Source: Phymorhynchus buccinoides
Lineage: Eukaryota > Mollusca > Gastropoda > Neogastropoda > Raphitomidae
Direction: 5' to 3'
Length of the DNA: 64,000 nt
Assembly: GCA_017654935.2 (NCBI GenBank)
Contig: CM065690.1
Span: 20,748,066-20,812,065 of the forward strand
Shown here one piece after another: positions 51,272-63,922 of this stretch. Below the pieces are notes generated by a model. That model was not told where the DNA came from. It saw nothing but the letters and a program-made list of their open reading frames with translations, and did no database searches. Made by a program: the position numbers and the translations under genes. Each line of letters begins with the position of its first letter. The stretch's first letter is position 1.

Positions 51272-52605
51272 ATTTATGAAATAGTTATGACGACATGAAT
51301 TATATAGTGAAAAAGATCTGTCTTTGTTGACCTTAATGTGTAATGACTGTATGAAATAGTTGTGACAACACGAATGGTATACTGTATAGTAAAGAAGATC
51401 CTTCTTCGCTGACCTTAACCTTTAGCACACTGCACTTTTTCTGACGTTCCGTACTCTGCCACTGCATTCTTTTTGAGGCAGTGAAAAACGCATGTACCCA
51501 CTTGATTATTATCATTTTCTCTATGTGCTGTGTGCAGACTTGATTATTGGAATACTAATAACGAAATGATTGAGGAAAGTGTTGATACTAAGTATTTTGT
51601 TGTCCGTGCATGTTTTGTTGTTGGAAAAAAGAAAGAAGCAAAAACAACAAAGTGAAAGTGTTGACTTACTGTTTTGGCACTGTCGGACTGAGTGCAGAAT
51701 GCTTCCGAGTTCGCCCACTGACTAATAAAGTCATGTTGAGGATCACTTTCAACAAAATAACTCACAGAAATATCATTAAGAATGTTATGAAAGACGAAAT
51801 GTTCTCCAAATTCAACCTGGTAGTCAAAATCAGCACCGAATCATGGTCGCGGATTCTTCATCAAGTCACTCTTACACTGTCTACCAAACACCCCACACCC
51901 CTTTAGATACACTACGATCTATCTATGGCTCTTTCACCGTCGATATCCGACCTAACAAAGCCTAGAAATGCATTATCTAAGCAAACATCGACAATAATTT
52001 CCAGTAGAAAGCTTCGCTATTACAAAAATCTGCCATATTTCATAGGGAACTTTACTTTCTGACCGAATAAGACTTTGAAAAATTCAATGCTCAACTGAAA
52101 AAGCAATATGGCTGCCAAACCGGTAAAAACAACAACCGACAGCTGAGCCTCGTTCTGAAGCGAAAGTAAGGTTATTTCTATTATTAATAACGGGAACAAC
52201 GTCCGCGAAGCATTGATTTTGAGTACCCCTCTCTGGGCGACACAGGGCGCCTGCAGTTGCAGGGGAGAGTATCTACTTGGCAACACAGTGCGCCTGCAGC
52301 GTGCTAAAGGTTAATGTGTAATGACTGTGCAGCTGAGTGTGCATGAAATAGTTGTGATGACATGAATTTTATAGTGAAAAAGACCTGTCTTCCCTGACCT
52401 TAATGTGTAATGTCTGTGTATGAAACATTTTTGACGACAAGAATTGTGAAAAAGATCTGTCTTCACTGACCTTAATGTGTAATGACTGTGTATTAAATTG
52501 TTGTGACGACACGAATTGTATGGTGAAAAAGATGTCTTCACTGACCTTAATGTGCAATGACTGTGTATGAAATTGTTGTGACGACACAAATTGTACAGTG
52601 ACTTA
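51272..52605 (+). repeat. Tandem array in LAS1L 3-prime UTR derived from exon 14
   Basis: Units of about 65-80 bases repeat the motif GTGAAAAAGATC, then CTTCCTTGA-like bases, CTGACCTTAATGTGTAATG and TGAAATAGTTGTGACGAC. The first unit is the coding end of exon 14. The array covers 51272-51414 and 52311-52605, split by an 892-bp element. At least five units are visible, some shortened. Confidence 0.85.
51419..52310. mobile_element. 892-bp TTAA-flanked piggyBac-like MITE (family C)
   Basis: The terminal inverted repeats start CCTTTAGCACACTGCA and end in the complement of CCTTTAGCACGCTGCA, with one mismatch in 16. TTAA flanks both ends (51415-51418 and 52311-52314). The neighbouring tandem units contain the unoccupied site gaccTTAAtgtg, which proves insertion. 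The interior has no transposase frame that I can recognise. Confidence 0.9.
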
Positions 52606-52730
52606 CCATTGAATGTGTATGTAAATCCTATCTTGAAGAAAGTTCATAATTTGCTTTATTTTGTGCGGTGTGTGTGTGTGTGATGGCTGTTCCTGTTCAA
52701 CTTCAGAACTCATGTTTCTCAATTACAGTC

Positions 52731-52736
52731 AATAAA
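52731..52736 (+). terminator. Candidate LAS1L poly(A) signal
   Basis: AATAAA lies at the end of the tandem-repeat 3-prime UTR, 1.46 kb after the stop codon, or 0.57 kb once the inserted 892-bp element is removed. An earlier AATAAA at 51724 lies inside the transposon and is less likely to be the native one. Confidence 0.5.
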
Positions 52737-52739
52737 ATT

Positions 52740-53340
52740 TATCTAAATATTATATGTAGTGTGTGTGTGTGTGTGTGTTCGCGCACGTGAAAGATCTGCC
52801 CTGGGACCCCCACTCACCCTACATCACTGATAATGTCAGCAAGACAATGGAGCCTTTAGGTGATATCTAACAAACATTTATAGGTGTTTTCTGTATGGAG
52901 CATTTATGTCAAAAATTAAACCTGCACTCACTAACCCAACATACACGCCAGCACTGTTTGACGTTTCCAGACTTGAAACGTGGATAAGATCAAACCTGTG
53001 AGGACCTAACTCACACTGGCTCCTTAACTAATATATTAGGGGGCTTAGTAGGTGGTGTCCTGCATATGTTATCTCAGAACTCAAAGCAGGCTCCACTGAA
53101 CTCCACCAAATTGATTCAGCAGCAGTGCAGGGTCTCCTCTGGTGGTTGCCTCTTGACGATCTGTCTTTGGACTGCCACTGGTGGTTTCGGATTCTGTGAC
53201 CTGGCAAACCAGGGTGTGGCTGCGAGTTGGGAATCGGAATTAGCGGCCCTGAAAATGGGACAGCAAAAAACAAACAAACAGGCAAGCAAACGAAAAACAT
53301 AAACAATTCAGAAATATTGGTTGACAGGTTTTTTTTTATG
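52740..53340. other. Intergenic, no gene seen
   Basis: Downstream of the LAS1L poly(A) signal: a short GT tract and unique sequence. Frames of up to 113 codons overlap on both strands and have no motifs. Confidence 0.5.
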
Positions 53341-53354
53341 GATTTTTTTTTTAA

Positions 53355-53597
53355 CCCTTTCACCGCCAAAGTCGCATTTTAGCACCACAATGATTTAACA
53401 CCTATGTCACTAAAAGGCATGAAATTGGGGTCTATTATCCAAAGACCCTATTGTCTTAGTTTCGGGAAGTAAGGATAGACCTTATTTTATATATGATATG
53501 TCACAGAAGAATCCCCAATACTGCAGATGGATTTTGTTCTCTACCCAGGTAAACTTAATGGAAATTTTGGGCTGAAATATGGCTGGCGGTGAAAGGG
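53355..53597 (-). mobile_element. Family A TTAA MITE, copy 11
   Basis: CCCTTTCACCGCCAAAG to GGCGGTGAAAGGG, flanked by TTAA (53351-53354, 53598-53601). Its right TTAA is the left TTAA of a different element (53602-53900). Confidence 0.9.
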
Positions 53598-53601
53598 TTA
53601 A

Positions 53602-53900
53602 CCCTCTTGCATTCGCATTTGTTACAGACAAAACTTCTAGTGTTCAGATTCTTTTCACATATTATCAGGAAAATCTGTTTTTTAAAGCACAGAGAGTGCC
53701 ATACAGTTACTATCACATTATTGCATATGAGAAGCTTCTTCATAGTGTGTCTTTAACAAGCCAGAACTTAGTGGGTGAGGGAAATGCCATCAGAGACCCA
53801 GGTCTCAGAGTAGGGACAAGCTATGGGTGGTTTGGGGTGGTTTGAATACACAGAGGCAACTTCTGGCTGGGCGGTTTGGGGCGGAATAAATGCAAGAGGG
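53602..53900. mobile_element. Family D TTAA MITE (299 bp), back to back with family A
   Basis: Inverted ends CCCTCTTGCATT and AATGCAAGAGGG are flanked by TTAA (53598-53601 and 53901-53904). The interior is G-rich on the right (GGGTGGTTTGGGGTGG). No coding sequence is recognised. Confidence 0.85.
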
Positions 53901-53904
53901 TTAA

Positions 53905-54680
53905 TCACTTATTTTTCAATTTCCTGAGGGATTAGTAAAGTTATTGAAATTTTAATTTGCCGAACTAATGCTTCATGTTATATTTACATTTGCTGTGTAT
54001 CAAGGTAAAGTATAAGAGGCTGAGCATCATTAACTCAAAACTTATATCATGTAGTTAATAGGAATTGATCGGAAATAATTAAGGGGAATAATTTCATGGT
54101 GTGTAGGAGTTATCTTGCCTAATTCAATCGGCCAAACAGGGGAAGTTACTCTGCCATCAGGTAAATCCCCAGCCCTCGCTTCTTGTGTTTGAGAAGACAC
54201 ACAGCTTGTTATGTAGAACGCAGTGCGTCATTTTGAAATTGATGTAATTAATATTTTTACGTCACAGTTTGCAAGTTGTATCACTTTGTAGCAACTGGTC
54301 ACCCCTTATTTTTCTACGAAATGTTTGCAAGTCACTGACTCGCATCCTGCGGTTTCAAGCTTCGACACCATTGTTCCATTGTCGCTATGGCATTTGACCG
54401 AGTAATGGAGGTATACAACTCTTATTTTCACAAAGTGCTCTCCCCTATTTTTTTCCGAAATCGTCTATTATAGATACTGTACACCTGAATGAGATCTATT
54501 GCATTTCCTTTTACTTAATGTAAATTTAAAATTTTAATCTTGAATTTGAAAATTCATGTTTCTGACTAACTTCTTTTTTCTGCATTCCCAGGCCATATGG
54601 CTGTAATGTTTTCAGCTTTCACTGGTCTCCCCGCTGCAAACAGCCAACACATTCGGATTTTGGAGGAACTCGAAGAAGAA
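53905..54680. other. Intergenic, no feature seen
   Basis: Moderately AT-rich, no ORF above chance and no hairpin element identified. Confidence 0.5.
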
Positions 54681-54689
54681 AATTATTTA

Positions 54690-54900
54690 GAAGATTTTTT
54701 TTTAAAAGGCAGGAGAATGTGCCAATGAGTCGGAAAGATAGTAGATGACATCAATGCAAAGGGATAAGGCAGAGTCAAACAGAATGACATATTAGAGGAA
54801 GTTACAAGCACAGAACTTCCAGAAGGTGGGGGAACTATTTGTATGAAACACACCCACCCACCCGGAGGGAGACTTGTGGAAGGGGCGGAGTCATCCAGCT
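54690..54900 (-). mobile_element. SINE R1 partial copy
   Basis: GGCAGGAGAATGTGCCAATG, GAGGAAGTTACAAGCACAGA and ACCCACCCACCCGGAGGG correspond to R1. It is paired in inverted orientation with 55385-55640. Confidence 0.7.
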
Positions 54901-55082
54901 CCCCATATGGAGGCACGAGGCATCCACCCACTGCCCCGGTTTCTGACTATCAAACCAAATGGACTTCACAGTCGCACAACATATTAGCTACTGGTTACTA
55001 CATGACCCTGGAAGTCGGTTTACTAATTATGATACAGTGTAGTGTCATTTTACCAGCTGCTGGTATTAGGTATTATTATTTT

Positions 55083-55340
55083 TAGGTGTTAGGTACCTTA
55101 TAGTCACAGAGGTGTCTGTGAAATTTGAGTTTCTCCCACCTGGAGAGCGCATCGCAGCCAGAGGCGCGCCACCCAATTTTTGTTGTTGCATGTTATTTGT
55201 GTGACTGATGAGGAAGGAAAGGGTTGGGTGGGTACATTTTGACCAAATGACAACTTTTTCGTTGCCACTGGGTTTAACATGTGCTAAGTGCATGGGCACA
55301 CAGGATCTCGGTTTATCGTCTCGTCCGAAAGACTGGTGGC
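55083..55340 (-). mobile_element. SINE S2 fragment, 5-prime truncated
   Basis: AGTCTTTCGGACGAGACGAT on the minus strand and the GATGCGCTCTCCAGGTGGGA tail match. The tRNA-like head is absent and the copy runs into R1. Confidence 0.75.
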
Positions 55341-55384
55341 TGCTGTAGGGGGAAAAAACACCTCTAGTCAGAGCAGGTCCTCCC

Positions 55385-55640
55385 CCCCTGTTGGGATACC
55401 GGGGGGATCTTTTGTATGAATAGTTCCCCCCACCTTCTGGAAGTTCTGTGCTTGTAGCTTCCTCTAATCTGTCACTCTTTGACTCTGCCTTTTCCCTTTG
55501 CTTACTGTCATCTACTATCTCTCTGCCTTACCAGTCCATTCTCCTACCTTTTTTCACGAAACACTTTCAAAAACATTTCCTCCAGCCGAAGTCGGACTTG
55601 CTGGGCCTAACTGTTTCTTAGTTAGGCGCATGATTTGTTC
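55385..55640 (+). mobile_element. SINE R1 partial copy joined to a LINE
   Basis: CCACCTTCTGGAAGTTCTGT to CTAACTGTTTCTTAGTTAGG match R1 in the forward direction. It runs directly into the reverse transcriptase fragment at 55630. Confidence 0.75.
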
Positions 55641-56753
55641 GCCTACACCAAGAACAGGGGCACTGACGACGCCATATTAACGCTGTTGCACAAGATATAT
55701 GAACATCTCGACAAACCAGGTACTTGCATCAGAATTGTGTTCATCGACTTCTCGAGCGCATTTAACACCATCCAGCCCCTCATTCTGATACAGAAACTGC
55801 AGACGATGAAGGTCAATCCAGTGCTGATTGCGTGGATTTTTAGCTTTTTGACAGCAAGACTCCAACGTGTGAAATTAGGAACAGAGATGTCTGATCACTT
55901 GACAACAAACACTGGGGCTCCTCAAGGGTGCGTCCTCTCTCCAGCTCTCTTTACCATCTACACTGCTGACTGCCGTTCTTCAGACGCATCCAACATTCAG
56001 ATCAAGTTTGCTGATGATACATCCCTCACCAGACTCCTGAACAGTGACGAGACATCCTACAGATCTTCAGTGAAAGCTTTGGTAGACTGGTGTGATGCAA
56101 ACTACCTGGAACTGAATGTGACAAAGACAGAAGAAATTAGGATTGATTTCCGTAGAAGTCAGAACACCTTAGAACCACTCACCATCAATAATGAAGAAGT
56201 AAGAGTTGTCAGTCAGTAGGCCTACAAGTACCTTGGTACCATCACGGATTCTATATCAATGTGTAGTGTCCATGGTACCATCATTGACAACAAACTAGAA
56301 TGGATTGCTGCAAACATCAATGCCTGCTAAAAAAAAAAAAGCAAATCAGAGATTATTCTTTATTAGAAAACTTCGAAGCTTCCAGGTCAGCTGTGCCATC
56401 TTGTACAGGTTCTACCAGGCTGCAGTCGAAAGTGTCACACTATGTAATCAGGTGTGCTACTTCAGTAACACCAAGAAGGCCGATTCTACCAAGTTAGACC
56501 GCATTTCTTTTTCACGAGCTGCATCGAACATCTCAAAGATGGACATCACACCAGTATCCAGCCACTACGACAGGTGTTTTTCTGAGGAAGCTCAACAAGA
56601 TCCTGAGCGATGACAGCCATCCTCTTCATCCAGTCCTGGTCCAATGTGAGTCCAGTCGGTCATGCAGCAGTCGCCTCCTGTCCAGAACCAACCGCTACAG
56701 GAACTCCTTCCTGCCCACGGCCATCCGCCTGTTCAACGGTCAACAGCAGTGAC
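55630..56753 (+). pseudogene. CR1/Rex1-like LINE reverse transcriptase pseudogene
   Basis: The frame from 55635 reads IRIVFIDFSSAFNTI (RT motif A), NTGAPQGCVLSPALF (motif B), and FADDTSLTRLLN (motif C, FADD). A TAG at 56217-56219 interrupts the frame, and it continues AYKYLGTIT; later the frames shift, with RKLRSFQVSCAILYRFYQAA and SDDSHPLHP recognisable. 5-prime truncated and inactive. Confidence 0.85.
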
Positions 56754-57235
56754 CACAAAGACCATAGAGATATACCCATCCATCTAACTTATACATATAT
56801 ACACATATGTTTACACATACATACAAACATACAACTTGCATTCACAAATTATATATAATACAAATATCTTAGTCTATATGTATACGTTCGTAATACAACA
56901 TTACATATCTACATGCATACACAAACATACATAGATAGGCCTTCCCGGCATATATAGATAGAAAGACAGATAGATAGACAGATACATACATACATACATG
57001 CATATCACACATACATGTGTTGGGGGAAAATATCAAGCAAACACTGACACATGAACACCACCATTGCACCAACGTTAGTCCAACACTGCCCCCCCCCCCC
57101 CCCTTCCCTGCCCCCTATTCCATATATTCATCAGTAAAAGAAAGAACAACAATTTAATGATCATTGTCTCTGATTTAAAACAACATTGAAAGCAAAAGTA
57201 TATTAAGAACTGACTACAGAATTGTCACACATGCA

Positions 57236-57339
<104 letters not shown>

Positions 57340-57510
57340 CAAGGACACATGCGCACACCCCCCGGCACGCATGTATGCACACACCTACACCCACACACCT
57401 TCAGCCACCCCACACATGCGCGCACACACGCACAACCTCATAATATCACGCATGCACGAACATTTAAAAAAGAAAAGTAACTCATAAACACCATTAATAA
57501 ACACTGATTC

Positions 57511-57621
<111 letters not shown>

Positions 57622-57662
57622 CACAGGTCCGTGAATGGCTGTTTCAACCCCCGATTTCCATG

Positions 57663-57814
<152 letters not shown>

Positions 57815-57815
<1 letters not shown>

Positions 57816-58396
57816 GATATCATCTAGAGTATGGAAATCAGGTCTGGATTCCGTTTTAAAAAAGGCAATCGGCAGCATTAGAAAGGGTCCAAAGACGAGC
57901 AACAAAATTGATTAAAGGCGTTAGTCACCTTGACTACGAACACAGACTAAGAAAGTTGAAATTACCATCTCTGAAATACAGAAGAATTCGTGGGGATCTG
58001 ATAAATACATACAATTTTTTTCACAGTGATAACAATACTAATACATTTTTGTTCCAGCTAACAACTGACTCAAGAACCCGTAACAGTGATTTAAAAATAC
58101 TAACCCAGTATAGCCGAACTAATATTAGAATTTTTTTATTTTCTAACAGAGTAACAAAGTTTTGGAATACTCTTCCTGCACATATTAAACGAGCACAGAA
58201 TCTAACACAATTCAAAAACCTCCTTGGCTTGGTGGATACACCAACATATCAAAACTACAATACGAGCATGACTAAAAGGCAGATTTGCCGAAAACAAAAT
58301 GTAAAAACCTCTCAGCTGTGCAAAAGTTCAAACAAAAATGACAGGACAGTGAAGAGGCCGCGAGGCCTAATGTCCTAACTACCTGACCTGACCTGA
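57815..58396 (+). pseudogene. CR1/Jockey-like LINE 3-prime end
   Basis: The frame includes LEYGNQVW, a frameshift at a run of A, then LRKLKLPSLKYRRIRGDLIN and TKFWNTLPAHIKRAQNLTQF. The end is a (CTGAC)n tail. It follows a 100-bp (CA)n array directly. Confidence 0.85.
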
Positions 58397-58498
58397 CCAG
58401 AGAAATGATAGGCCTACAGGCTACTTTCGATTTTCAGTATATGGGAGACAACTCTTACTGCTTTGTTCCGCGAAGGAGCAGAAGATGAGGTAATCTAA

Positions 58499-58868
58499 GA
58501 TGGCGACACATGAAAGGTCGCCCAGTTGACAGGGACCGATAGACTTGATGTGAATAACTGCGATGTACATCTTTCATTTGGAAAATACAAACAAGTGGGT
58601 TAAAAATTGTGTTGAGTATATTGTCCTAATTAGGTAGATTTCTATTTCGTGTCTCTGATTTGTTATTCTGCGAACGATGTGATACTGATAGGCCTAACCA
58701 ATGAATTCTCGTCTGCAACTGGCCAGTTTGAAATATTATCTGCAACCGTGCAACGAAAGGTTTTGTTGATAAGGGAGAAAGTGAAACGTTGGTTTGCGCG
58801 CGGGTGAATCTTGTTGATTTCAAGCGTGTACAGCTTATTTAAGCTTGCCTGAAAGACAAATCTGTGAC
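58499..58868 (+). other. Possible 5-prime exon of a gene to the right
   Basis: TAAGATGGCGACA resembles a YY1 site at a promoter, and GACA|gtaagt at 58869 is a good donor. No long frame is present between them. If real, it is a non-coding or short first exon; nothing downstream in the window confirms it. Confidence 0.2.
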
Positions 58869-59508
58869 AGTAAGTCTTTTTAATTGATTTTTGTTGAAAA
58901 AGTACAGATTAGAGTAGACACTAGGCTTAGTCTAACTTCTAAGAAAGTAAATTTTTGATTGACATGATAAACCTGCGATTTGTCCGTTGTGTAATCGCTG
59001 AATCGGGAAAGGGATTTTTTAAAAATTCAATTATTCATAAATTTAGATTAGTCTGACTTAACATTTGAGAATGAATCGACCCAGTCTGACTGAGTCAATG
59101 TCTGTATATATATCATAATCTTTTTGTATCACCCCGATGTGAGAGGTGAGACTGACATATATAGAAGTCTACCAACATAGCCTTTATTGGCCACTGCAAC
59201 GACCACCTTTTGCAAGAGTGAATGCCCTTGAGTGGGGGAAGATGCTTGCGTACTGACCAAACAAGGGAATAACTCGGCAATAACTATTTGAGGCCACTGA
59301 ATGACTGCCTTTTGCAATTGAGCGAATGCTCTTTTGCCAGTTTTGGATACTGACCAACAAGGGTTTAACTCTTGCCGTCATGGGTGCTATTAACCCTAGC
59401 TGCAATAGGCTCCTTTGACGTATGCTATAGTACCAGATCCAGATCCAACTTTATGACCATTCATTTAGTCATCAGTCACCAGCTTATGTGTTCCATTTCA
59501 TACGGCAT

Positions 59509-59733
59509 GTCGCAGCCAAAATCGTCGCTCGTTCAAATATGTCGCCCGCTACTATGAGAGTGTGTATTTGCGACATTGAGCATGAACCACAAATTTCAAT
59601 TTTTTTCTAGGGATAGGGTTAGGGTTAGGTAAATGGTTCAAGTAAAGAAAGAGTGAAATTTGTGGTTGTCGCAAATACACACTCTCATAGTAGCGGGCAA
59701 CAGATTTGAATGAGCGACGATTTTGGCTGCGAC
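59509..59733. mobile_element. 225-bp inverted-repeat element with a TTAGGG-like loop, copy 2
   Basis: GTCGCAGCCAAAATCGTCGC and its near inverse frame arms of ~95 bases. ACGGCAT is duplicated on both sides (59502-59508 and 59734-59740). The loop reads CTAGGGATAGGGTTAGGGTT. Confidence 0.85.
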
Positions 59734-60464
59734 ACGGCATACCCCATGCAATTTTGTCCAAAGACAAAGAGCAAAGCACAGTGACTTGTAGTTTGAAATA
59801 AATTAACAGAATAGCTGGACATGTGTTTATTTCCTTTTTTATTGTGAATACGATGTGTGTGATGGGAAAACAAAAGAAAAGGCCTCCAGTAAATTTTATC
59901 AAGAGAGTCGAAAATCCACTGTGGCACCTGTAACTAGTGTAAGCCCCTCAGTAGTGAGACACTGGACGAAATTGCATTGATGCTTGTATTTTTACAACAC
60001 AAATTTTGTCCAGTTGATTTGTAATCAATATATTATTATTAATCTAAATTAAAAAATAAATTTGCCTATTGAAAGCATATCTTAACGTATGCATGATAAA
60101 ATCACACGTATAAACAAAGGAATATTGATAATTGTTTTTATTTTACTTTTTTTAGGCACCTGTTTCTGCGCGATTTGTAGTTTTATGGTATGTGACTGTC
60201 TTCAGGCAGTTGCTAGCATTTAGATCCAACTTTTCATGCAGATTACACAAAGTTAATTGTACTTTTGTAGTGAATAAGCTAATGAATACATGTTGTATAC
60301 ATGTACACTGTTTTTATCATTGGGATTCTTTTTAGGTTTTGCAACAGCTGTGTGTGTTTATTATTCTTTAGATCACAGTTTTAAAGTGAGTAGCCATGCA
60401 AATTGGACGAAATTGCTTGTTGGACGAATTTGTCACACCCTACTATTAGTACTAATAACTTCAT

Positions 60465-60690
60465 AAGTTCCTAGTCGAATTTTTCGTCAACAAATGCATT
60501 TTCTTATTTCGTAATCGTATACTTAACGCATCAAAGTTTGGTTGAAAACTATAGAATCGGTTTTGGGAAAGGGTTAGGAACATGTTAAGAGTCAATGCTG
60601 GTAGTTTTTCTAGACACTTTATCATATTTTTTGCGTCCCTTGATTGAGACCCATAACCGTAGCCTGGAGAATGTGGGTTACAGACCTGTA
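60465..60690 (+). repeat. Dispersed repeat, copy 2 (pair with 27415-27720)
   Basis: Same ordered blocks as the copy at 27415, with a shorter spacer. No terminal structure is evident. Confidence 0.7.
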
Positions 60691-60787
60691 ACTCTAACCT
60701 CTGCCTTTAAAAAAAACCCTGTTTCAGGTGAAAATGTGCTACGTTGTTTGTAACTGTAAGATGCATTGGTCTTGATTTTTTAATTTT

Positions 60788-60889
60788 AATAGTGGCATAC
60801 AGTGATACACGTGTATACAGTCTAATAGTAATAGTAATACAGTACTGGTACACCTTCAGGAATCAGACTTCTGCAATAAATAATTTTAA

Positions 60890-60933
<44 letters not shown>

Positions 60934-61166
60934 TGTGTGTCACTGTGTGCGTGTGCGTGCATGTGCCTATACACAAAGTGTACTGTATGAGTGCTCACGC
61001 ATCTCTGACACTGACAGTAACACTAAAAATTCCAATTTTTCCAAGATTATAACGCACACACACACACACTCTTTAAAATTATTTATTGCAGAAGTCTGAT
61101 TCCTGAAGGTGTACCAGTACTGTATTCTGTATACACGTGTATCACTGTATCAGTGTATGCCACTAT
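60788..61166. mobile_element. 379-bp palindrome with a GT/CA microsatellite loop
   Basis: AATAGTGGCATAC and GTATGCCACTATT are the ends. The left arm (GATACACGTGTATACAG ... GCAATAAATAATTTTAAAGA) is repeated inverted at 61066-61150. The loop begins with (GT)n at 60892 and ends with (CA)n at 61052. Confidence 0.85.
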
Positions 61167-61169
61167 TTT

Positions 61170-63770
61170 TTTTAAAAATTGTTAACTTGTTTTCTCACAA
61201 AGCTCTTCTGCCGTTCTGGCTTCTTTTTTTGGTTCTGGATATCAGTATTCACTTCTACTTCTAGAGCTCTGTACTTGATCAAATGAAGTAAGCTTTGTTA
61301 ATTAATCCCATTCCTAGGCACAGCTCTAATGTAGACTTTGCGCTGCAGGTTGTGTTGGAAAATCCCAACAGTAGCTTGCTAACTACTTTACCAAACTCTC
61401 TCAGAGGGTTTGACCACCGAGTTTTGCTTCTGTTTGCTGGACCAGAAACAATCAAGAGGGTCAGCTCTGAAAGTCTACCCTGCTGTGACACACTTGATTG
61501 GGATTGTGAGCAGTCTGTAATCTCACCTACTTGGAACAGTCGCACTTCGGTGCCCTTGGCAGTGTGGTTCACTGGTTGTGCCTGAGAAAGTTGCAAGCCG
61601 CTCAAAATCACACCCATGACCCACCCACCCCGCCTCGTCCGTTTTCTTTGCAGCTCTGGTGCCATGGTGGGAAAATGTACCGCCAGTATGTGTTTTTGCT
61701 TATCAAATGTTACATGAACATTGGCTCAAGGGCTCACACCTACTCACTGTGACCTAGTATTTGTTATGCACATTATATATTAGACCAACTTCACCAAGCA
61801 TGCCTGATTCATCATTCATGATTGTTTTTGTCATTCCACTTTTTAAAAAACTCAATATTGGCTAGATTGTTTCTAAAAGGGATTCAACCTGAAATTGTGA
61901 AAACTAAAAGGGAAAGAGTCATTTGATTGACAGACATGTATTCAAGCTTGCTTTTATTTTAAGTGTTTAAGATGTGTGTGTGTGTGTGTATGTGTGGTGG
62001 TTTTCAGTTTTTTTTTTTAATCCCATGCATTTCAACTAACTAGTTCTAAGACTTATCACTTATAATACTGCAATAGTGTATTTGTGGAATACAGCATCAT
62101 TAAAATTAAGAAATACAGTGAGATACTTGTTGAAGTTGTTCTTTGTGTTCTTACTCAGTCTTAAAGATTCCAAAACAAAAACAAAATACCTTGGGGAATA
62201 CTTGGAGATCATATACTTGGACAATGAAGTAATTAATTATTTTAAAAATAATCATGTCCTTAAGCTAAGTAAGCTAAATCAATATATTATGCTTAAATTG
62301 CTTAAAAAAAAGCCAAGACAGAACTCACTAATAATCATGATAAACATTTTACATTGGCTCCGTTGTTAGGTAAGGTACAAGAGTCTGAGCATCATGAATT
62401 GTATTTGTAGCAATACACTGCAGTCATACTCATACTCATAGGTCAGTATTGATAGTAATGATACATTGTGAATAAAAACACTGTAAACAGGAGAAGTGCC
62501 AGTTTATATGACAACTCTAAATCAGGCAGATCTCCAGAAGCCATTTAAAAAAAAAGTCTGGCAGAGGATTGTTGAACATTATCTCATGCCAGTCCAAATC
62601 AGCCATGATAATGCCTTGATTGGATCTAGGTTTACAGTACTTTTGTGCTTGCTCTGGCGATACTCAGAGTCAGAGAGACAATGAGGCAATCAATACCAGC
62701 TCTGGCGCAGGCTATAATTGTTTCAGGAACATTGTGAACTCTGTAAGACCATGAGTGTGACAAATAGTTGCTATTGCTAGTGACTGACGCCAGTCGGAGA
62801 GAGAGAGAGACAGAGAGAGTGGGCATCATTGAGAGAGTGAGAGAGAAAGCGAGAGAGAGTGCATCAGTGAACCAAAATAGCACACTGCTGACCCCTGCTT
62901 GCATAAAACTATGAGACAGCAAGCGTGTAAACATAGAGCCAGTAGCTTTCTTGTTGCAAGGTGTACAGATCTTTCTTCTTGCACACTTGCAATATTGTTG
63001 GAATGATTGCATTGACTGTAAGTTACACTAGTTACAGTATATAACGTATACATAGTTCTGACTTGAACTACACTCAAGATGTTTATTTTACTGAAGTTTT
63101 TAAGATAAAGCCTCAGTTGAAAGACAAGGAACCAAGGTAAAGTGTTGAAGGTTACTGTTGTAACTTACTTTTTTACAAGCTTTTTATTTTCGTTTTTAAT
63201 TTTACTAAGCGTCTCTTGTAAGTTGTATTGTTCTCTTCAGTGAACGTTTCAGTGTCACTCACATGTCATAAGACTTGATCTTTGGGGGAACAAAAAACAA
63301 GCAACAAAAAACAAACAACTAAAGCTCTTCTGATAACAGTAACACTCAGCTGTGACCAGTTGCAATTGTGAAACTGCACGTGGACTTGATTAAAGTTGAG
63401 GAGAGTGATGTAAAGGCACTAGTTAGGGGTGGTAAGTTAAAAGTGTATAACAATTAACATTATGGCTGATTTAGTGGGGGGCTGGACAGAAATATCTACA
63501 ACTGACACAAGTCACTGACCTAAAGTTACTCTCCCATGAATCTGTGACAGGCTCTTTTTTCTGTTTAACTTTTTCTGTAGATCATGACATTTATCAACAT
63601 GTAGTTCTAACAGTCTGAGTCGTGTCTACCTGCAGACACATTCTGTCAGTCTTTGCTTGCTATAGATCTATCTGTCATTTGTCAGTCGTTTTCAATTTTG
63701 CCTTAGATTTCCAATTCCATTTTGTTTTGGTCTCCTATTCTTTCACTGCTTGAATTGTGAAGCCATGATT
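61170..63770. other. Intergenic or intronic, no gene seen
   Basis: AT-rich unique sequence with a short GA-rich patch (62799-62860) and small GT tracts. It may be the first intron of a gene to the right, but no exon is evident. Confidence 0.45.
61295..61585 (+). other. Open stretch of 96 codons, coding status doubtful
   Basis: The frame begins MLINPIPRHSSNVDFALQVV, with a 128-codon antisense frame over it. There are no splice signals or known motifs. Both are probably chance frames. Confidence 0.2.
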
Positions 63771-63774
63771 TTCC

Positions 63775-63798
63775 AGTGTGTGTGTGTCACTGTGTTGC

Positions 63799-63829
<31 letters not shown>

Positions 63830-63870
63830 ACTATAACTATGTGTGTATGTGTGTGTGTGTAACCTCATGT
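63775..63870. repeat. (GT)n tracts
   Basis: Two GT runs with a short unique gap. Confidence 0.9.
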
Positions 63871-63922
63871 ATCATCATTGTATGTGACTCGGTACCTGTG
63901 TGCGCGCGCGTCCCTGTGTCCC

